Assembly: GCF_031458255.1 (NCBI RefSeq)
Contig: NZ_JAVDYC010000001.1
Span: 1,993,001 to 2,057,000, forward strand
DNA: 64,000 nucleotides
Source: Catenuloplanes niger
Lineage (GTDB): Bacteria; Actinomycetota; Actinomycetes; Mycobacteriales; Micromonosporaceae
Direction of reading: 5' to 3'
The stretch's first letter is position 1, and every line of letters begins with the position of its first letter. Positions 23,171 to 34,152 of this stretch are shown here, piece by piece. The position numbers and the translations under genes were made by a program. Below the pieces are notes generated by a model. That model did no database searches. It had not been told where the DNA came from and saw only the letters and a list, made by a program, of their open reading frames with translations.

Positions 23171-24643
23171 TCAGACGGACAGCGAGTTCGCCGCGGAACC
23201 GACCGGCGCGGGCAGTTCGCCGGCCGCGCCGAGGTAGTTGTGCACGGCCGCGGCGGCCGCCCGGCCCTCCGCGATCGCCCACACGATCAGCGACGCGCCG
23301 CGGTGCATGTCACCGGCGACGAAGACGCCCTCGGCCGCGGTCTGCCAGCCGGCGTCCGCGTCGATCGCGCCGCGTGCGTTGCGCTCGATGCCGAACTGCT
23401 TCAGCAGCGGCTGCCGCTCGGTGCCCTCGAAGCCGATCGCCAGCAGCACCAGGTCGGCCGGGAGCTCGCGCTCCGATCCGGGCTTGACGCTCATGATGCG
23501 CCGGCCGTCCACCTTGGTCACCTCGACCTCGGCGATCCGGACGCCCTTGACCTGCCCGGTGCCGTCGTCGACGAACTCCTGGACCGCGACCGCGAACTCG
23601 CGGACGCCGCCCTCCTCGTGCGCCGGGTAGTTGCGCAGCACGTAGGGCCAGGTCGGCCACGGGTCGCGGATGCCGACGCGCGTGGTCGGCGGCTCCGGGT
23701 AGATGTCCAGCTGGTAGACCGCGGTGGCGCCCTGCCGGTGCGCGACGCCGAGGCAGTCCGCGGCGGTGTCGCCACCACCGATGATCACCACGGACTTGCC
23801 GGCCGCGGAGATCGGCGCGGTCTCCTGGAGACCGGCGACCACCCGGTTGGCCGGGACCAGGTGGTCCATGGCCAGGTGGACGCCGGTCAGGTCGCGGCCC
23901 GGCGTCTCCGGGGTGTCACGGCCGGTGAGCGCGCCGGCGGCGAGCACGACCGCGTCGTAGTCGCGCTTGATGTCGGCGGCGGACAGGTCGACGCCCACGT
24001 TCACGCCGGTCCGGAACACGACGCCCTCGGCCTCCATCTGGGCCATCCGGCGGTCGATGTGCTCCTTCTCCAGCTTGAAGTCCGGGATGCCGTAGCGCAG
24101 CAGGCCGCCGATGCGGTCGTCGCGCTCCAGCACGGTCACGTCGTGGCCGGCGCGGGCCAGCTGCTGCGCCGCGGCCAGACCGGCCGGGCCGGACCCGACC
24201 ACCGCGACGCGCTTGCCGGACTTCGTCACCGGGACCTGCGGCGTCACGTAGCCGAGCGCGAACGCCCGGTTGATGATCTCGACCTCGACCTGCTTGATCG
24301 TGACCGGGTCGTCCGCGATGCCGAGCACGCAGGCACCCTCGCACGGCGCCGGGCACAGCCGCCCGGTGAACTCCGGGAAGTTGTTCGTGGCGTGCAGCGA
24401 CTCGATCGCCGAGGCCCAGTTGCCGGTCCGGACCAGGTCGTTCCAGTCCGGGATGCGGTTGCCGAGCGGGCAGCCCTCGTGGCAGAACGGGATGCCGCAG
24501 TCCATGCAGCGGGTGGCCTGCTCCCGGATGAGCTGGTCGCTCGCCTCCGGGTAGACCTCCCGGTAGTCCATCAGCCGCACCGGCACCGGGCGGCGGGCCG
24601 GCAGCTGCCGGCCGTAGCGCAGGAAACCGTTCGGGTCAGGCAC
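23171..24643 (-). CDS. gltD: Glutamate synthase small subunit (NADPH-dependent)
   Basis: 490 residues. The N-terminal cysteine-rich region ([20 protein letters not shown] and [15 protein letters not shown]) holds the two [4Fe-4S] clusters. It is followed by an FAD-binding fold ([20 protein letters not shown]), an NADPH-binding fold ([16 protein letters not shown]) and the terminal FAD block ([20 protein letters not shown]). It passes electrons from NADPH to the large subunit for glutamate formation. GTG 24643 is chosen for its GGAGG 7 nt upstream; it overlaps the gltB stop by 8 nt, so the two subunits are translationally coupled. Confidence 0.97.
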   Translation of the reverse strand: MPDPNGFLRYGRQLPARRPVPVRLMDYREVYPEASDQLIREQATRCMDCGIPFCHEGCPLGNRIPDWNDLVRTGNWASAIESLHATNNFPEFTGRLCPAPCEGACVLGIADDPVTIKQVEVEIINRAFALGYVTPQVPVTKSGKRVAVVGSGPAGLAAAQQLARAGHDVTVLERDDRIGGLLRYGIPDFKLEKEHIDRRMAQMEAEGVVFRTGVNVGVDLSAADIKRDYDAVVLAAGALTGRDTPETPGRDLTGVHLAMDHLVPANRVVAGLQETAPISAAGKSVVIIGGGDTAADCLGVAHRQGATAVYQLDIYPEPPTTRVGIRDPWPTWPYVLRNYPAHEEGGVREFAVAVQEFVDDGTGQVKGVRIAEVEVTKVDGRRIMSVKPGSERELPADLVLLAIGFEGTERQPLLKQFGIERNARGAIDADAGWQTAAEGVFVAGDMHRGASLIVWAIAEGRAAAAAVHNYLGAAGELPAPVGSAANSLSV

Positions 24644-27600
24644 GTGCGACCTCCATGACCGCTTCGTCGACGTTTCGGCCGGCGGCTTCGGCGGCACGGA
24701 TCGTTTCGATCACTCGCTTGTAGTCACGCGGCACCACCGCGACGAACTCCTCGACCGCGTCGGACCAGCGCTTGAGCAGGTCCTCCGCGACCGCGGAACC
24801 GGTCTCGGTGAAGTGCCGCCGGACGAGGCCGTGCAGGGTGGCCTGCTCCTCGTCGGAGAGCGTGGACAGCTCGACCAGCTCCGGGTTGATCCGGCGCTTG
24901 TCCGGGCGCCACAGGAACGCGGTGCCACCGGACATACCGGCCGCGAAGTTGCGGCCGTGCTGGCCGAGCACCACCACGGTGCCGCCGGTCATGTACTCGC
25001 AGCCGTGGTCGCCGATGCCCTCGACGATCGCGGTCGCACCGGAGTTGCGGACCGCGAACCGCTCGCCGGCCCGGCCGCGGATGAACAGCTCACCCTGGGT
25101 CGCGCCGTAGAGGATGGTGTTGCCCGCGATGATCTGGTCCTCGGCCGTGAACGGCGCGGACGCGTCCGGGCGGATGATCACCCGGCCGCCGGCGAGCCCC
25201 TTGGCGACGTAGTCGTTCGCGTCGCCGAAGATCCGCAGCGTCACACCGCGCGGCACGAACGCGGCGAACGACTGACCGGCGGTGCCGTGCAGCGTGACGT
25301 CGATCGTGTCGTCCGGCAGGCCCGCACCGCCGAAGCGCCGCGCCACCTCGCCGCCGAGCATCGCACCGACGCTGCGGTGGTCGTTGCGGATGTCCACCGA
25401 GACGGTGACCGGCTCCCGGTTGTCCAGCGCCGGCCGGGCGAGCGCGATCAGCTGGTTGTCCAGCGCGTGCTCCAGGCCGTGGTCCTGGTCGCGGACCTTG
25501 ACCCGGGCCGCGCCGTCCGCCAGCTTCGGCACCGCGAGCACCGCGCGCAGGTCCAGTCCGCGGCCCTTCCAGTGCTCGATCGCCGGCACCAGGTCGAGCG
25601 ACTCCGCGTGCCCGATCGCCTCCTGGAGGGTACGGAAGCCCAGCTCGGCCAGGTATTCGCGCACCTCCTCCGCGATGAACATGAAGAAGTTCTCGACGAA
25701 CTCCGGCTTGCCGTTGAAGCGCTCGCGCAGCACCGGGTTCTGCGTGGCGATGCCGACCGGGCAGGTGTCCAGGTGGCAGACCCGCATCATGATGCAGCCG
25801 GAGACGATCAGCGGTGCCGTGGCGAAGCCGAACTCCTCCGCGCCGAGCAGCGCGGCCACGATCACGTCGCGGCCGGTCTTCAGCTGGCCGTCGACCTGCA
25901 CCGTGATCCGGTCGCGGAGCTTGTTGAGCAGCAGCGTCTGCTGCGTCTCGGCCAGGCCCAGCTCCCACGGCGTACCGGCGTGCTTGAGCGAGTTCATCGG
26001 GGACGCGCCGGTGCCGCCATCGTGCCCGGAGATGAGCACCACGTCGGCCTTCAGCTTCGCCACCCCGGCCGCGACCGTGCCGACGCCGGACTCGGAGACC
26101 AGTTTCACGTGGACGCGGGACGCCGGGTTGACGTTCTTCAGGTCGTGGACCAGCTGCGCCAGGTCCTCGATCGAGTAGATGTCGTGGTGCGGCGGCGGCG
26201 AGATGAGGCCGACGCCGGGCGTGGCGTGCCGGGTCTTGGCCACCCACGGGTAGACCTTGTAGCCGGGCAGCTGGCCGCCCTCGCCGGGCTTCGCGCCCTG
26301 CGCCATCTTGATCTGGATGTCGTCCGCGTTGACCAGGTACTCGGTGGTCACGCCGAACCGGCCGGACGCGACCTGCTTCACCGACGACCGGCGGGCCGGG
26401 TCGTAGAGGCGCTCGACGTCCTCGCCGCCCTCGCCGGTGTTCGACTTGCCGCCGAGGTTGTTCATCGCGATCGCGAGCGTCTCGTGCGACTCCGCGGAGA
26501 TCGAGCCGTACGACATCGCGCCGGTGGCGAACCGCTTGACGATCTCGCTCGCCGGCTCGACCTCGTCCAGCGGGACCGGCGTGCCCTTCTTGAAGGTGAA
26601 CAGCCCGCGCAGGTGACCGCCCTCGGCGGCCAGCGCGTCGACCTTCTCCGTGTAGCGGCGGAACACGTCGTACTGCTTGGACCGGGTGGCGTGCTGGAGC
26701 AGGAACACCGTCTCCGGGTTGAAGAGGTGGATCTCGCCCTCGCGGCGCCACTGGTACTCACCGCCGACCTCGAGCGCGCGGTGCGTGCGCTCGGCCGGGT
26801 TCAGCGGGTACGCCTTCGCGTGCCGGGCCGCGATCTCCGCGTGGATCTCGCCGAGGCCCGCTCCGCCGATCTTGCCGGGCGTGCCCGCGAAGTAGCGCTC
26901 GATCAGCCGCCGGTCCAGGCCAACCGCCTCGAAGACCTGCGCGCCGCAGTACGACGAGACCGTCGAGATGCCCATCTTCGACATGATTTTCTGGACGCCC
27001 TTGCCGAGCGCCTTCACGTAGTTCCGGACCGCCTTGCCGGGCTCGACGCCGGTCAGCGCGCCCGTGGCAATCAGGTCCTCGACCGACTCGAACGCCAGGT
27101 ACGGGTTGATCGCCGCGGCGCCGAAGCCGATCAGCGCGGCCGCGTGGTGCACCTCGCGGGCGTCGCCGGTCTCCACCACCAGCGCCACCCGGGTACGCGT
27201 CTGCTCGCGCACCAGGTGCTGGTGCACCGCGGCCGTGAGCAGCAGCGACGGGATCGGCGCCAGGTCGGCGTTGGAGTCCCGGTCGGAGAGCACCAGGATC
27301 CGCACGCCGTCCTCGATCGCCTCCGACACGTGCCGGCAGATCTGGATCAGCCGGGCGCGGATGCCGGCCGCGCCGTCGCGCAGCGGGTACAGGCCGGAGA
27401 CCCGCACGGCCTTGAAGCCGGGCAGGTCACCGTCCTCGTCGATGGAGAGGATCTTGGCGAGCTCGTCGTTGTCGATGATCGGGTACGGCAGCACGATCTG
27501 CCGGCAGGACGCCGGGCCCGGGTCGAGCAGGTTGCCCTCCGGCCCGATCGTCGTCTGCAGGCTGGTGACCAGCTCCTCCCGGATCGCGTCCAGCGGCGGG

Positions 27601-29246
27601 TTCGTCACCTGCGCGAACAGCTGGTGGAAGTAGTCGAACAGCAACCGCGGCCGCTTCGACAGCGGGGAGATCGGCGTGTCCGTGCCCATCGAGCCGAGCG
27701 GCTCCGCACCGGCCTTCGCCATCGGGCCGATGAGGATCTTCAGCTCCTCCTCGGTGTAGCCGAACGTCTGCTGACGCCGCTGCACCGAGTCGTGCGTGTA
27801 GACGATGTGCTCTCGGGCCGGCAGGTCCTCAAGGTTGATCAGCCCGGCGTGCAGCCACTCGTCGTACGGCTGCGCCGCGGCCAGCTCCGCCTTGATCTCG
27901 TCGTCCTCGACGATCTTCCCGGCGACCGTGTCGACCAGGAACATCCGGCCGGGCTGCAGCCGGCCCTTCGCCACCACGGACGCCGGGTCCAGGTCCAGCA
28001 CGCCGGCCTCGGAGCCGACCACGACCAGGCCGTCCTCGGTCCGCCACCAGCGGCCCGGGCGCAGGCCGTTGCGGTCCAGCACGGCGCCGACCACGGAGCC
28101 GTCCGTGAACGCCACGGCCGCCGGGCCGTCCCACGGCTCCATCAGGCTGGCGTGGAAGCGGTAGAAACTCCGCTTCGCCGGGTCCATGTCCGGGTCGTTC
28201 TCCCACGCCTCCGGGATCATCATCAGCACCGCGTGCGGGATGCTCCGCCCGGACAGGTGCAGCAGCTCCAGCACCGCGTCGAAGTTCGCGGAGTCGGACG
28301 CGTCCGGCGGGCAGACCGGGAACAGCCGCTTGATGTTGCCGGGCAGGTTCCTCGACTGCAGCGCCGCCTCGCGGGCCGCCATCCAGTTCTTGTTGCCCCG
28401 GATCGTGTTGATCTCGCCGTTGTGCGCGATCAGCCGGTACGGGTGGGCCAGCGGCCAGGACGGGAACGTGTTCGTCGAGAACCGGGAGTGCACCAGCGAG
28501 ATCGCGCTGGTCACCCGCTCGTCCTCGAGGTCGGGGAAGAACACCGGCAGCTGGTCCGGCGTGAGCATGCCCTTGTACACGAACGTGCGCGCGGACAGCG
28601 ACGGCAGGTAGGCCGGGATGCCCCGCTCGGCCGTCTCCCGCTCCGCCTGCTTGCGCACGCAGAACGCGACCCGCTCCAGGTCGAGCCCGGACAGCGGCGT
28701 ACCGGCCGGGACACCGTCCCGGGCGGCGAGCTGCTCGGCCGCGATGAACACCTGGCGGATCAGCGGCCGGGCCGCCTCCGCGGACGCGCCGAGGTCGTCG
28801 TTGACCACCGGAACGTCGCGCCAGCCCAGCACCTCCGCGCCCTCGACGAGCGCGTACTTCTCGAAGATCTGCACGGCGCGGGCCGCGTCGGCCTCGTCGC
28901 GCGGCAGGAAGACCAGACCGGTCGCGTACTGCCCGGCGGGCGGCAGCGCGAAGCCGGCGACCGCGCGGAAGAACTCGTCCGGGACCTGAATCATGATCCC
29001 GGCCCCGTCGCCGGTGTTGGTCTCGGCGCCCCGTGCGCCACGGTGGTCAAGGCGGATCAGTGCCGAGACACCCTTGGCGACCACGTCGTGTGAACGACGG
29101 CCGTGCAGATCCGCGACGAACGCGAACCCGCAGGCGTCATGCTCGAACGACGGGTCGTACATCAGGCCGGCCGTTGCGGGGAAATCGCCCGTGTGGGCGG
29201 CTCCGGCAACGGGGAGATGAACTCCCTGAGGGTGCGAAAAAGCCAC
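24636..29246 (-). CDS. gltB: Glutamate synthase large subunit
   Basis: 1,536-residue enzyme converting glutamine plus 2-oxoglutarate to two glutamates. The N-terminal Ntn amidotransferase begins at Cys39 ([12 protein letters not shown]) after a propeptide that is normally cleaved. The central domain and the FMN-binding synthase domain follow, with the [3Fe-4S] cysteines in [19 protein letters not shown]. The C-terminal beta-helix contains [25 protein letters not shown] and GMSGG. All domains are complete. GTG 29246 follows AGGAGG. It is the first gene of a gltBD operon, divergent from a GNAT gene. No GlnR box was recognised in the 146-bp gap. Confidence 0.97.
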   Translation of the reverse strand: MAFSHPQGVHLPVAGAAHTGDFPATAGLMYDPSFEHDACGFAFVADLHGRRSHDVVAKGVSALIRLDHRGARGAETNTGDGAGIMIQVPDEFFRAVAGFALPPAGQYATGLVFLPRDEADAARAVQIFEKYALVEGAEVLGWRDVPVVNDDLGASAEAARPLIRQVFIAAEQLAARDGVPAGTPLSGLDLERVAFCVRKQAERETAERGIPAYLPSLSARTFVYKGMLTPDQLPVFFPDLEDERVTSAISLVHSRFSTNTFPSWPLAHPYRLIAHNGEINTIRGNKNWMAAREAALQSRNLPGNIKRLFPVCPPDASDSANFDAVLELLHLSGRSIPHAVLMMIPEAWENDPDMDPAKRSFYRFHASLMEPWDGPAAVAFTDGSVVGAVLDRNGLRPGRWWRTEDGLVVVGSEAGVLDLDPASVVAKGRLQPGRMFLVDTVAGKIVEDDEIKAELAAAQPYDEWLHAGLINLEDLPAREHIVYTHDSVQRRQQTFGYTEEELKILIGPMAKAGAEPLGSMGTDTPISPLSKRPRLLFDYFHQLFAQVTNPPLDAIREELVTSLQTTIGPEGNLLDPGPASCRQIVLPYPIIDNDELAKILSIDEDGDLPGFKAVRVSGLYPLRDGAAGIRARLIQICRHVSEAIEDGVRILVLSDRDSNADLAPIPSLLLTAAVHQHLVREQTRTRVALVVETGDAREVHHAAALIGFGAAAINPYLAFESVEDLIATGALTGVEPGKAVRNYVKALGKGVQKIMSKMGISTVSSYCGAQVFEAVGLDRRLIERYFAGTPGKIGGAGLGEIHAEIAARHAKAYPLNPAERTHRALEVGGEYQWRREGEIHLFNPETVFLLQHATRSKQYDVFRRYTEKVDALAAEGGHLRGLFTFKKGTPVPLDEVEPASEIVKRFATGAMSYGSISAESHETLAIAMNNLGGKSNTGEGGEDVERLYDPARRSSVKQVASGRFGVTTEYLVNADDIQIKMAQGAKPGEGGQLPGYKVYPWVAKTRHATPGVGLISPPPHHDIYSIEDLAQLVHDLKNVNPASRVHVKLVSESGVGTVAAGVAKLKADVVLISGHDGGTGASPMNSLKHAGTPWELGLAETQQTLLLNKLRDRITVQVDGQLKTGRDVIVAALLGAEEFGFATAPLIVSGCIMMRVCHLDTCPVGIATQNPVLRERFNGKPEFVENFFMFIAEEVREYLAELGFRTLQEAIGHAESLDLVPAIEHWKGRGLDLRAVLAVPKLADGAARVKVRDQDHGLEHALDNQLIALARPALDNREPVTVSVDIRNDHRSVGAMLGGEVARRFGGAGLPDDTIDVTLHGTAGQSFAAFVPRGVTLRIFGDANDYVAKGLAGGRVIIRPDASAPFTAEDQIIAGNTILYGATQGELFIRGRAGERFAVRNSGATAIVEGIGDHGCEYMTGGTVVVLGQHGRNFAAGMSGGTAFLWRPDKRRINPELVELSTLSDEEQATLHGLVRRHFTETGSAVAEDLLKRWSDAVEEFVAVVPRDYKRVIETIRAAEAAGRNVDEAVMEVARA

Positions 29247-29380
29247 CGGGCCTCCTGTCGTCGCTCGCTGGTTGAAGATGTGGGACGACGTCGGCCCTGT
29301 GCAGAGTCTCTAGAGTCTACGTGAGTGAACGCCGATTCCCACCAATACAGATAGATCACACGTCCACGATCTGAGACATG

Positions 29381-29392
29381 TACGATCCCTCG
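29381..29392 (+). promoter_or_regulatory. -10 element of a probable leaderless GNAT promoter
   Basis: TACGAT (29381-29386) is followed by 6 nt and then ATG 29393, a standard leaderless layout. If correct, an upstream ATG at 29378 lies inside the promoter and cannot be the start. Confidence 0.45.
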
Positions 29393-30268
29393 ATGCCTCA
29401 GGTCGACGCCGCCCTCTTCGCCCGCCTGGAACGCTTCTACGACGGGGTGCCGCGATTCGCCGCCCGGGCCGAAGACTTTGGCGCATTGGTGCTCTTCATT
29501 GGCAGTAACGACGCGTACCCGCTTTATGCCCGGCCAGCATTGCGGGCGGGGAAAACGCCGTCCGCCGCAGACATTACCGCCGTGCGGCGGCGCCAGCGGG
29601 ACATCGGCGCGCCGGAGGCGTTCGAGTGGGTGCACGAGACCAGCCCGGATCTGCTGGCCGTGGCCCGGTCGGCCGGGCTGGACGTGCTGGAGGCACCGCT
29701 GATGGTGCTCGACCCGGATGCGATGCCGGCCATCACCGATGACGAATTCATTTCGGTGCGGTTAATGGCGCCGGAGGACGCGTCGTTCGCGCACGACGTC
29801 GCGATCCGCGGCGCGGTCGCGGCGGTCTCGTTCGGGCACGCGGGCACCGCGGCCGGCCCGGCCGGCGCGTCCGCGCGGGACGCGGCGCTGACACCGCTGT
29901 CCGCCGGATCGCTGGCGCTGCACCGGCGCCGCGCCGAGACGGGACAGGCCGCGTCCGCGCTGGCCGAGGTGAAGAATCCCACTGACCCGGAAGTCAGCGG
30001 CGTGGTCGGCAGCGGCATGTATCAGCGAGCGGACGACGTCGCGGAGATCGTCGGCGTGGCCACGCTGCCGGCCGCCCGCCGCCGCGGGGTGGCCCGCGCG
30101 GTCACGGCCGCGCTGGCCCGGCACGCGCTCGACGCCGGCACCGGCCTGGTCTTCCTGTCCGCCGCGTCGGACGACGTCGCCGCCATGTACGCCCGCCTCG
30201 GCTTCCGCCGGGTCGGCACGGCCTGCATCGCCGAACCGGCGGCGGTCCCGGCGCCACAGGCACCCTGA
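29393..30268 (+). CDS. GNAT-family N-acetyltransferase
   Basis: 291 residues. The C-terminal half carries the acetyl-CoA-binding signature VGVATLPAARRRGVARAVTA and the strand/helix end VFLSAASDDVAAMYARLGFR with the (Y/F)xxxGF motif. The N-terminal half (from MPQVDAALFARLERFYDGVP) is a second, diverged GNAT-like fold seen in related two-domain actinobacterial proteins. It would transfer acetyl to an amine on an unknown small molecule or protein. ATG 29393 is preferred over 29378 because of the -10 position. Its last codons are the seed of a 17-bp tandem repeat running past the stop. Confidence 0.8.
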   Translation: MPQVDAALFARLERFYDGVPRFAARAEDFGALVLFIGSNDAYPLYARPALRAGKTPSAADITAVRRRQRDIGAPEAFEWVHETSPDLLAVARSAGLDVLEAPLMVLDPDAMPAITDDEFISVRLMAPEDASFAHDVAIRGAVAAVSFGHAGTAAGPAGASARDAALTPLSAGSLALHRRRAETGQAASALAEVKNPTDPEVSGVVGSGMYQRADDVAEIVGVATLPAARRRGVARAVTAALARHALDAGTGLVFLSAASDDVAAMYARLGFRRVGTACIAEPAAVPAPQAP

Positions 30269-30330
30269 GATCACAGGCGCCCTGAGACCACCGGCGCCCT
30301 GAGACCACCGGCGCTCCGAGACCACAGGCG
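30257..30330 (+). repeat. 17-bp tandem repeat copying the GNAT stop codon
   Basis: The unit CCCTGAGACCACCGGCG occurs about four times with small changes. The first TGA (30266-30268) is the gene stop; further TGAs in the same sequence context fall at 30283 and 30300, spaced 17 bp. Because 17 is not a multiple of three, the copies lie in different frames. Confidence 0.8.
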
Positions 30331-30374
30331 TCCCGAGGCCGCGCCGCGACACGATCAGACCCGCGAGATCTCTG

Positions 30375-30444
30375 TTCCCGCTTCCGGCGTGGTCGCGTTC
30401 CGAGTGCTCCCGCGGGCACCGGTCGTCGCTGGCGCTCCTCCCTG
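30375..30444 (+). repeat. Dispersed convergent-junction repeat, copy 5 (forward)
   Basis: Starts TTCCCGCTTCCGGCGTGGTC, core GTGCTCCCGCGGGCACCGGT, ends GCGCTCCTCCCTG; nearly identical to copies 2 and 4. It lies between the converging GNAT and monooxygenase genes. The rest of the gap (30445-30750) contains diverged GCGGACAGACCG-type repeats and no supportable gene. Confidence 0.85.
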
Positions 30445-30750
30445 TCAGTCAGCGGGTGGTCGCGACACCAGCCCCGCGTCACCCGCCGCCGCGCACCACC
30501 CGGCCGCGGGCACGGCTCGGTCGCCGGCGCACGGGCCGGTCACCGCGCACGGATCCGCGGGCACCCGGATCCCGCTGCGGCTGCACGGATCCCGCCACGT
30601 GCGCACAGACCGCCGCAGGCGGACAAATCGGCGGCGAGGCGCGGACAGACCGACGGCGGGCGGACAGACCGGCGGCAGCCGGACGGACCGGTGGCGGGGC
30701 GCGGCGGTGGCCGAGCGTCGTTCGTGCGCGGCGGACCGTCGAGGCGTGCG

Positions 30751-31953
30751 CTAGACGGGCGGGTTCCATTCGCCCGCGGTGGTGGCGACGCTGCCGAGCA
30801 GGCGCGGGGTGATCGTGCCGAGCGCGGCGTCGCGGGCGCGGAGCGCGAGACGGCCGCGGGCCTGGATGACCGCGGACATCCGGCGGGTCTGGCGCACGAT
30901 CGTCGCGGTGCGCGGGCGGCGGGCGCGGCTGTACTGCTCGATCGCGGTGGTCAGCGTGCGGCCCGGCACCGCCTCGGCCATCACCGACCGCAGCGTCGCC
31001 GCGTCCTCGAACGCCAGGCACGCGCCCTGCCCGAGGTGGTGCGGCATCGCGTGCGCGGCGTCGCCGAGCAGCACCACGCCGCCGGGGCCGGAGCCGAAGC
31101 CGTACTGCCGGGGCAGCGGGCGCAGCTCCCGTACCTCCTGCTGGATCAGGTCCTCCGGCTCGGTGGCCGCGAGCAGCTCGCCGACCGGCGCGTGCCAGTC
31201 GGCCAGCCAGCGGCGCAGCAGGTGCAGCTGGACCGCGGGCGACTCCGGGCGGGGCGCGCCGGCCGCGGTGGCGACCCAGTAGATGCCGCCCCGGCTGGAA
31301 CCGCCGGCCGAGCCGCGCTCGCCGAGCGACACCGCCACGAACCGGTAGCCGGCGCCGAGCGTCTCGCCGTTCGGTGACATGTCGTCGGGCAGCCGGGGCG
31401 CGCGGTACCAGGGGATGACCGCGCGCCAGGCGGCGCAGCCGGAGCTGACCACGGACGCCTCCGGCGCCAGGTGCTTGCGCAGCACGCTGTCGATGCCGTC
31501 CGCGGCCACGATCAGGTCGGCCTCGTGACGCGACCGGCCGTGCCCGACGGACGGCCGGTCGCCGGTGTGCAGCCGGACCGTGTCGATCGGCACGCCGGTG
31601 CGGATCTCCACGCCGTCGCCGAGCCCGGCGATCAGCGCGTCGTGCAGGTCCTCGCGGTGCACCACGACCGGCGGCTGCGCGTCCGGGCCGGGCTGGCGCG
31701 GCTGGACGAGCAACTGCCCGTCCGGCCGCCGCACGCCCCGGTCGCGCAGCGGCGTGGCGATCGCGTGCAGCCCGTCGCCCAGGCCGAGCGCGCGCAGCGC
31801 ACGCACGCCGTTCGGCCAGAGGATCAGCGCGGCCCGGTCGACCGGGACGCGATCACCCCGCTCCAGGACGGTGACCTGCCAGCCGGCTCGTGCGAGGGCG
31901 CCCGCCGCGGCGAGACCGCCGATCCCCGCACCCACCACGATCGCCGTGCGCAT
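30751..31953 (-). CDS. FAD-dependent monooxygenase (group A flavoprotein hydroxylase)
   Basis: 400 residues. It has the dinucleotide fold VVGAGIGGLAAAGALARAG at the N-terminus, the DG motif ADLIVAADGIDSVLRKHL (residues ~148-165) and the second FAD motif VVLLGDAAHAMPHHLGQGAC (residues ~288-307). These three motifs define the PHBH/salicylate-hydroxylase class, which hydroxylates aromatic or polyketide-like substrates with NAD(P)H and O2. GAGGGG precedes ATG 31953 by 6 nt. It is 99 bp downstream of lgt on the same strand and may be read with it. The substrate is unknown; no other aromatic-catabolism genes lie nearby. Confidence 0.88.
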   Translation of the reverse strand: MRTAIVVGAGIGGLAAAGALARAGWQVTVLERGDRVPVDRAALILWPNGVRALRALGLGDGLHAIATPLRDRGVRRPDGQLLVQPRQPGPDAQPPVVVHREDLHDALIAGLGDGVEIRTGVPIDTVRLHTGDRPSVGHGRSRHEADLIVAADGIDSVLRKHLAPEASVVSSGCAAWRAVIPWYRAPRLPDDMSPNGETLGAGYRFVAVSLGERGSAGGSSRGGIYWVATAAGAPRPESPAVQLHLLRRWLADWHAPVGELLAATEPEDLIQQEVRELRPLPRQYGFGSGPGGVVLLGDAAHAMPHHLGQGACLAFEDAATLRSVMAEAVPGRTLTTAIEQYSRARRPRTATIVRQTRRMSAVIQARGRLALRARDAALGTITPRLLGSVATTAGEWNPPV

Positions 31954-32052
31954 CACAGGCCCCTCTCACCGATCCGAGCTCGTTTCAACCCGCGCCACCG
32001 GATCGTGGACCGGTGGCGTACCACCGGCCGGGTTGAAAACGGCTCATCGCCG

Positions 32053-33141
32053 CTACTTCTTGTCGTCGCCGCCGGGCGCGGCCGGTGCCGCGTCGACGTC
32101 GCTGTCCGCCACCGTGTCGACGGGGCCGTCCGCCGCCGGCCGCGGTTCCGGGTCGGCGACGTCCGGGACGACACCGGTCTCCCGGTACGCCGTGAACTGT
32201 TCCTCGGTCACCACGTGATAGCTGGACGGCATGACCTGCTTGGCCGGCGCGGTGTCGCCGTCGGCCGGCTCGCTCCCGGCCGGCGGCACCGTCTCCGGCA
32301 GCACCGGGATCAGGAACTCGCGCGGGCCGCGGGCCCGGAGGAAGTAGATCAGCGCGCCGACGAACACGACCACCGAGGTGAACACGTTGAGCCGGATGCC
32401 GAAGAACGCGTTCGCCGGGTCGGTGCGCATCATCTCGATCCAGAACCGGCCGAGCGTGTAGCCCATCGCGTAGAGCGCGAACGCCCGGCCGCGGCCGAAC
32501 TTGAACTTCCGGTCCAGCGCGAGCACCACGCCCGCGACGCCGAGGTTCCAGACCAGCTCGTAGAGGAACGTCGGGTGGTAGAGGCCGGGTTCCAGGATCG
32601 GGTTGCCGTCGCCGTCGAGCAGCGCGCGGCCCGGGTTCTCGTCGTCCATCTTGTGGATCTCCAGGCCCCAGGGCAGCGTGGTCAGGCCGCCGTAGAGCTC
32701 GTTGTTCCACCAGTTGCCGAGCCGGCCGAGCGCCTGCGCCACCGGCAGGCCGGGCGCGAGCGCGTCCGCGAGCACGGTCAGCGGGATGCCGTACTGCCGG
32801 CAGGCGAACCAGGCACCGAGCGCGCCGCCGAGGATGGCGCCCCAGATGCCGAGGCCGCCCTCCCACACGTAGAGCGCCCGGATCGGTTCGCCGCCCTCGC
32901 CGAAGTATGCCTGCGGGGACGTGATGACGTGGTAGACGCGGGCACCGATGATGCCGGCCGGCACCGCCCAGACCGCGATGTCCAGCGTCACCCACGGCGC
33001 CGCGCCGCGACGGCGCAGACGGTACTCCGTGATGAGCACGGCGGCGACGATGCCGGCGACGATGCAGAGTGCGTATGCCCGGATCGGGAAGCCCGCGACG
33101 TGCCAGACCGCGACGCTGGGGCTCGGGATAGCGGAAATCAC
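32053..33141 (-). CDS. lgt: Prolipoprotein diacylglyceryl transferase
   Basis: 362-residue membrane enzyme that attaches diacylglycerol from phosphatidylglycerol to the lipobox cysteine of prolipoproteins such as the one at 6232. About seven membrane segments are visible. The Lgt signature GRLGNWWNNELYG (residues ~140-152) with its essential Arg and the earlier YHVITSPQAYF segment are intact. After residue ~285 there is a ~75-residue acidic, Pro/Ala/Asp-rich cytoplasmic tail, a common actinobacterial addition. It lies downstream of trpA on the same strand, the usual actinobacterial order. Confidence 0.96.
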   Translation of the reverse strand: MISAIPSPSVAVWHVAGFPIRAYALCIVAGIVAAVLITEYRLRRRGAAPWVTLDIAVWAVPAGIIGARVYHVITSPQAYFGEGGEPIRALYVWEGGLGIWGAILGGALGAWFACRQYGIPLTVLADALAPGLPVAQALGRLGNWWNNELYGGLTTLPWGLEIHKMDDENPGRALLDGDGNPILEPGLYHPTFLYELVWNLGVAGVVLALDRKFKFGRGRAFALYAMGYTLGRFWIEMMRTDPANAFFGIRLNVFTSVVVFVGALIYFLRARGPREFLIPVLPETVPPAGSEPADGDTAPAKQVMPSSYHVVTEEQFTAYRETGVVPDVADPEPRPAADGPVDTVADSDVDAAPAAPGGDDKK

Positions 33142-33216
33142 GGTTCCACACGCTACCGGTGCGCCGTCGCCACGCGTAGCCCCGGGCCGTGCGGCTTTTC
33201 CTGGTCGTCGCTCCGC

Positions 33217-33244
33217 TCCACCGGTGCGGCGCCGCTCCGGTGGA
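33217..33244 (-). terminator. Possible hairpin between trpA and lgt
   Basis: TCCACCGG (33217-33224) and CCGGTGGA (33237-33244) form an 8-bp stem with a 12-nt loop in the 207-bp trpA-lgt gap. There is no U-tract. It may be an attenuating hairpin between the trp genes and lgt or a chance GC palindrome. Confidence 0.35.
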
Positions 33245-33348
33245 CGGCGGCGTCCGGCCGAACGGGGAGCGTGTCCGGCCGGGTGCCGCCGTCGACGGTG
33301 GCGCGCGCCGCACCCGGTGGGCGCTTTGCGTGTTTGGGCGGTCCCCGG

Positions 33349-34152
33349 TCAGCGGGTGACGGACCGGGCCCCGGTCGCGAGATCGGCGCCCAGCTCGCGC
33401 AGCGCGGTCAGGCCGGCCGCCCGGTCCGGCGCCTCCAGCACGCGGCGGATGAGCGCGCTGCCCACGATGACCGCGTCCGCGTAGGCACCGACCTCGGCCG
33501 CCTGCTTGCCGTCGCGCACGCCGAGGCCGACCCCGACCGGGATCTCCGCGTCGATCGCCCGGATGCGTCGGACCAGGTCCGACGCCTCCGAGGAGACCAC
33601 GTCGCGGGCGCCGGTGACACCCATCAGCGCGGTGGCGTAGACCCAGCCGCGGCAGGCCTTCAGCGTCATCGCGATCCGCGCGTCGGTCGACGACGGCGAG
33701 ACCAGGAACGTGCGGTCCAGCCGGTACGCGTCGGACGCGGCCAGCCACTCGTCGGCCTCGTCCGGGATCAGGTCCGGCGTGATCATCCCGGTCGCGCCGG
33801 CCGCGGACAGGTCGCGGGCGAACGCGTCCACGCCGTACCGCTCGACCGGGTTCCAGTAGGTCATCAGGACCACCGTGGCGCCGGTCCGCGCGACCGCCTC
33901 GATGATCTTGAAGGTGTCCTTCGTCCGCACGCCGTTCGCCAGCGCGATGTCGCTGGCCTTCTGGATGACCGGGCCGTCCATCACCGGGTCGGAGTAGGGC
34001 AGCTCGACCTCGATCACGTCGATGCCGGACTCGACCATCGCGACCATCGACGCGACGCTCTCGTCCACCGTGGGGAACCCGGCCGGCATGCAGCCGACGA
34101 TCAGCGGTCGGCCCTCGGCCCGCGCCTTGTCGAACGCGCCGCTGAGGCTCAC
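33349..34152 (-). CDS. trpA: Tryptophan synthase alpha subunit
   Basis: 267-residue TIM barrel that cleaves indole-3-glycerol phosphate and channels indole to TrpB. Catalytic Glu48 sits in [20 protein letters not shown] and Asp59 in the same block (SDPVMDGP). The phosphate-binding loop is [15 protein letters not shown], followed by [10 protein letters not shown]. It overlaps trpB by 4 nt (ATGA), which favours 1:1 synthesis of the complex subunits. It is the last trp gene before lgt. Confidence 0.97.
   Translation of the reverse strand: MSLSGAFDKARAEGRPLIVGCMPAGFPTVDESVASMVAMVESGIDVIEVELPYSDPVMDGPVIQKASDIALANGVRTKDTFKIIEAVARTGATVVLMTYWNPVERYGVDAFARDLSAAGATGMITPDLIPDEADEWLAASDAYRLDRTFLVSPSSTDARIAMTLKACRGWVYATALMGVTGARDVVSSEASDLVRRIRAIDAEIPVGVGLGVRDGKQAAEVGAYADAVIVGSALIRRVLEAPDRAAGLTALRELGADLATGARSVTR

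Noticed and set aside
24813-29093. A 1,426-codon open frame on the plus strand antisense to gltB
   Set aside because: It is a shadow of the GC-rich gltB codon pattern: the composition is Arg/Val/Asp/His-rich without domains, and gltB on the other strand is complete.
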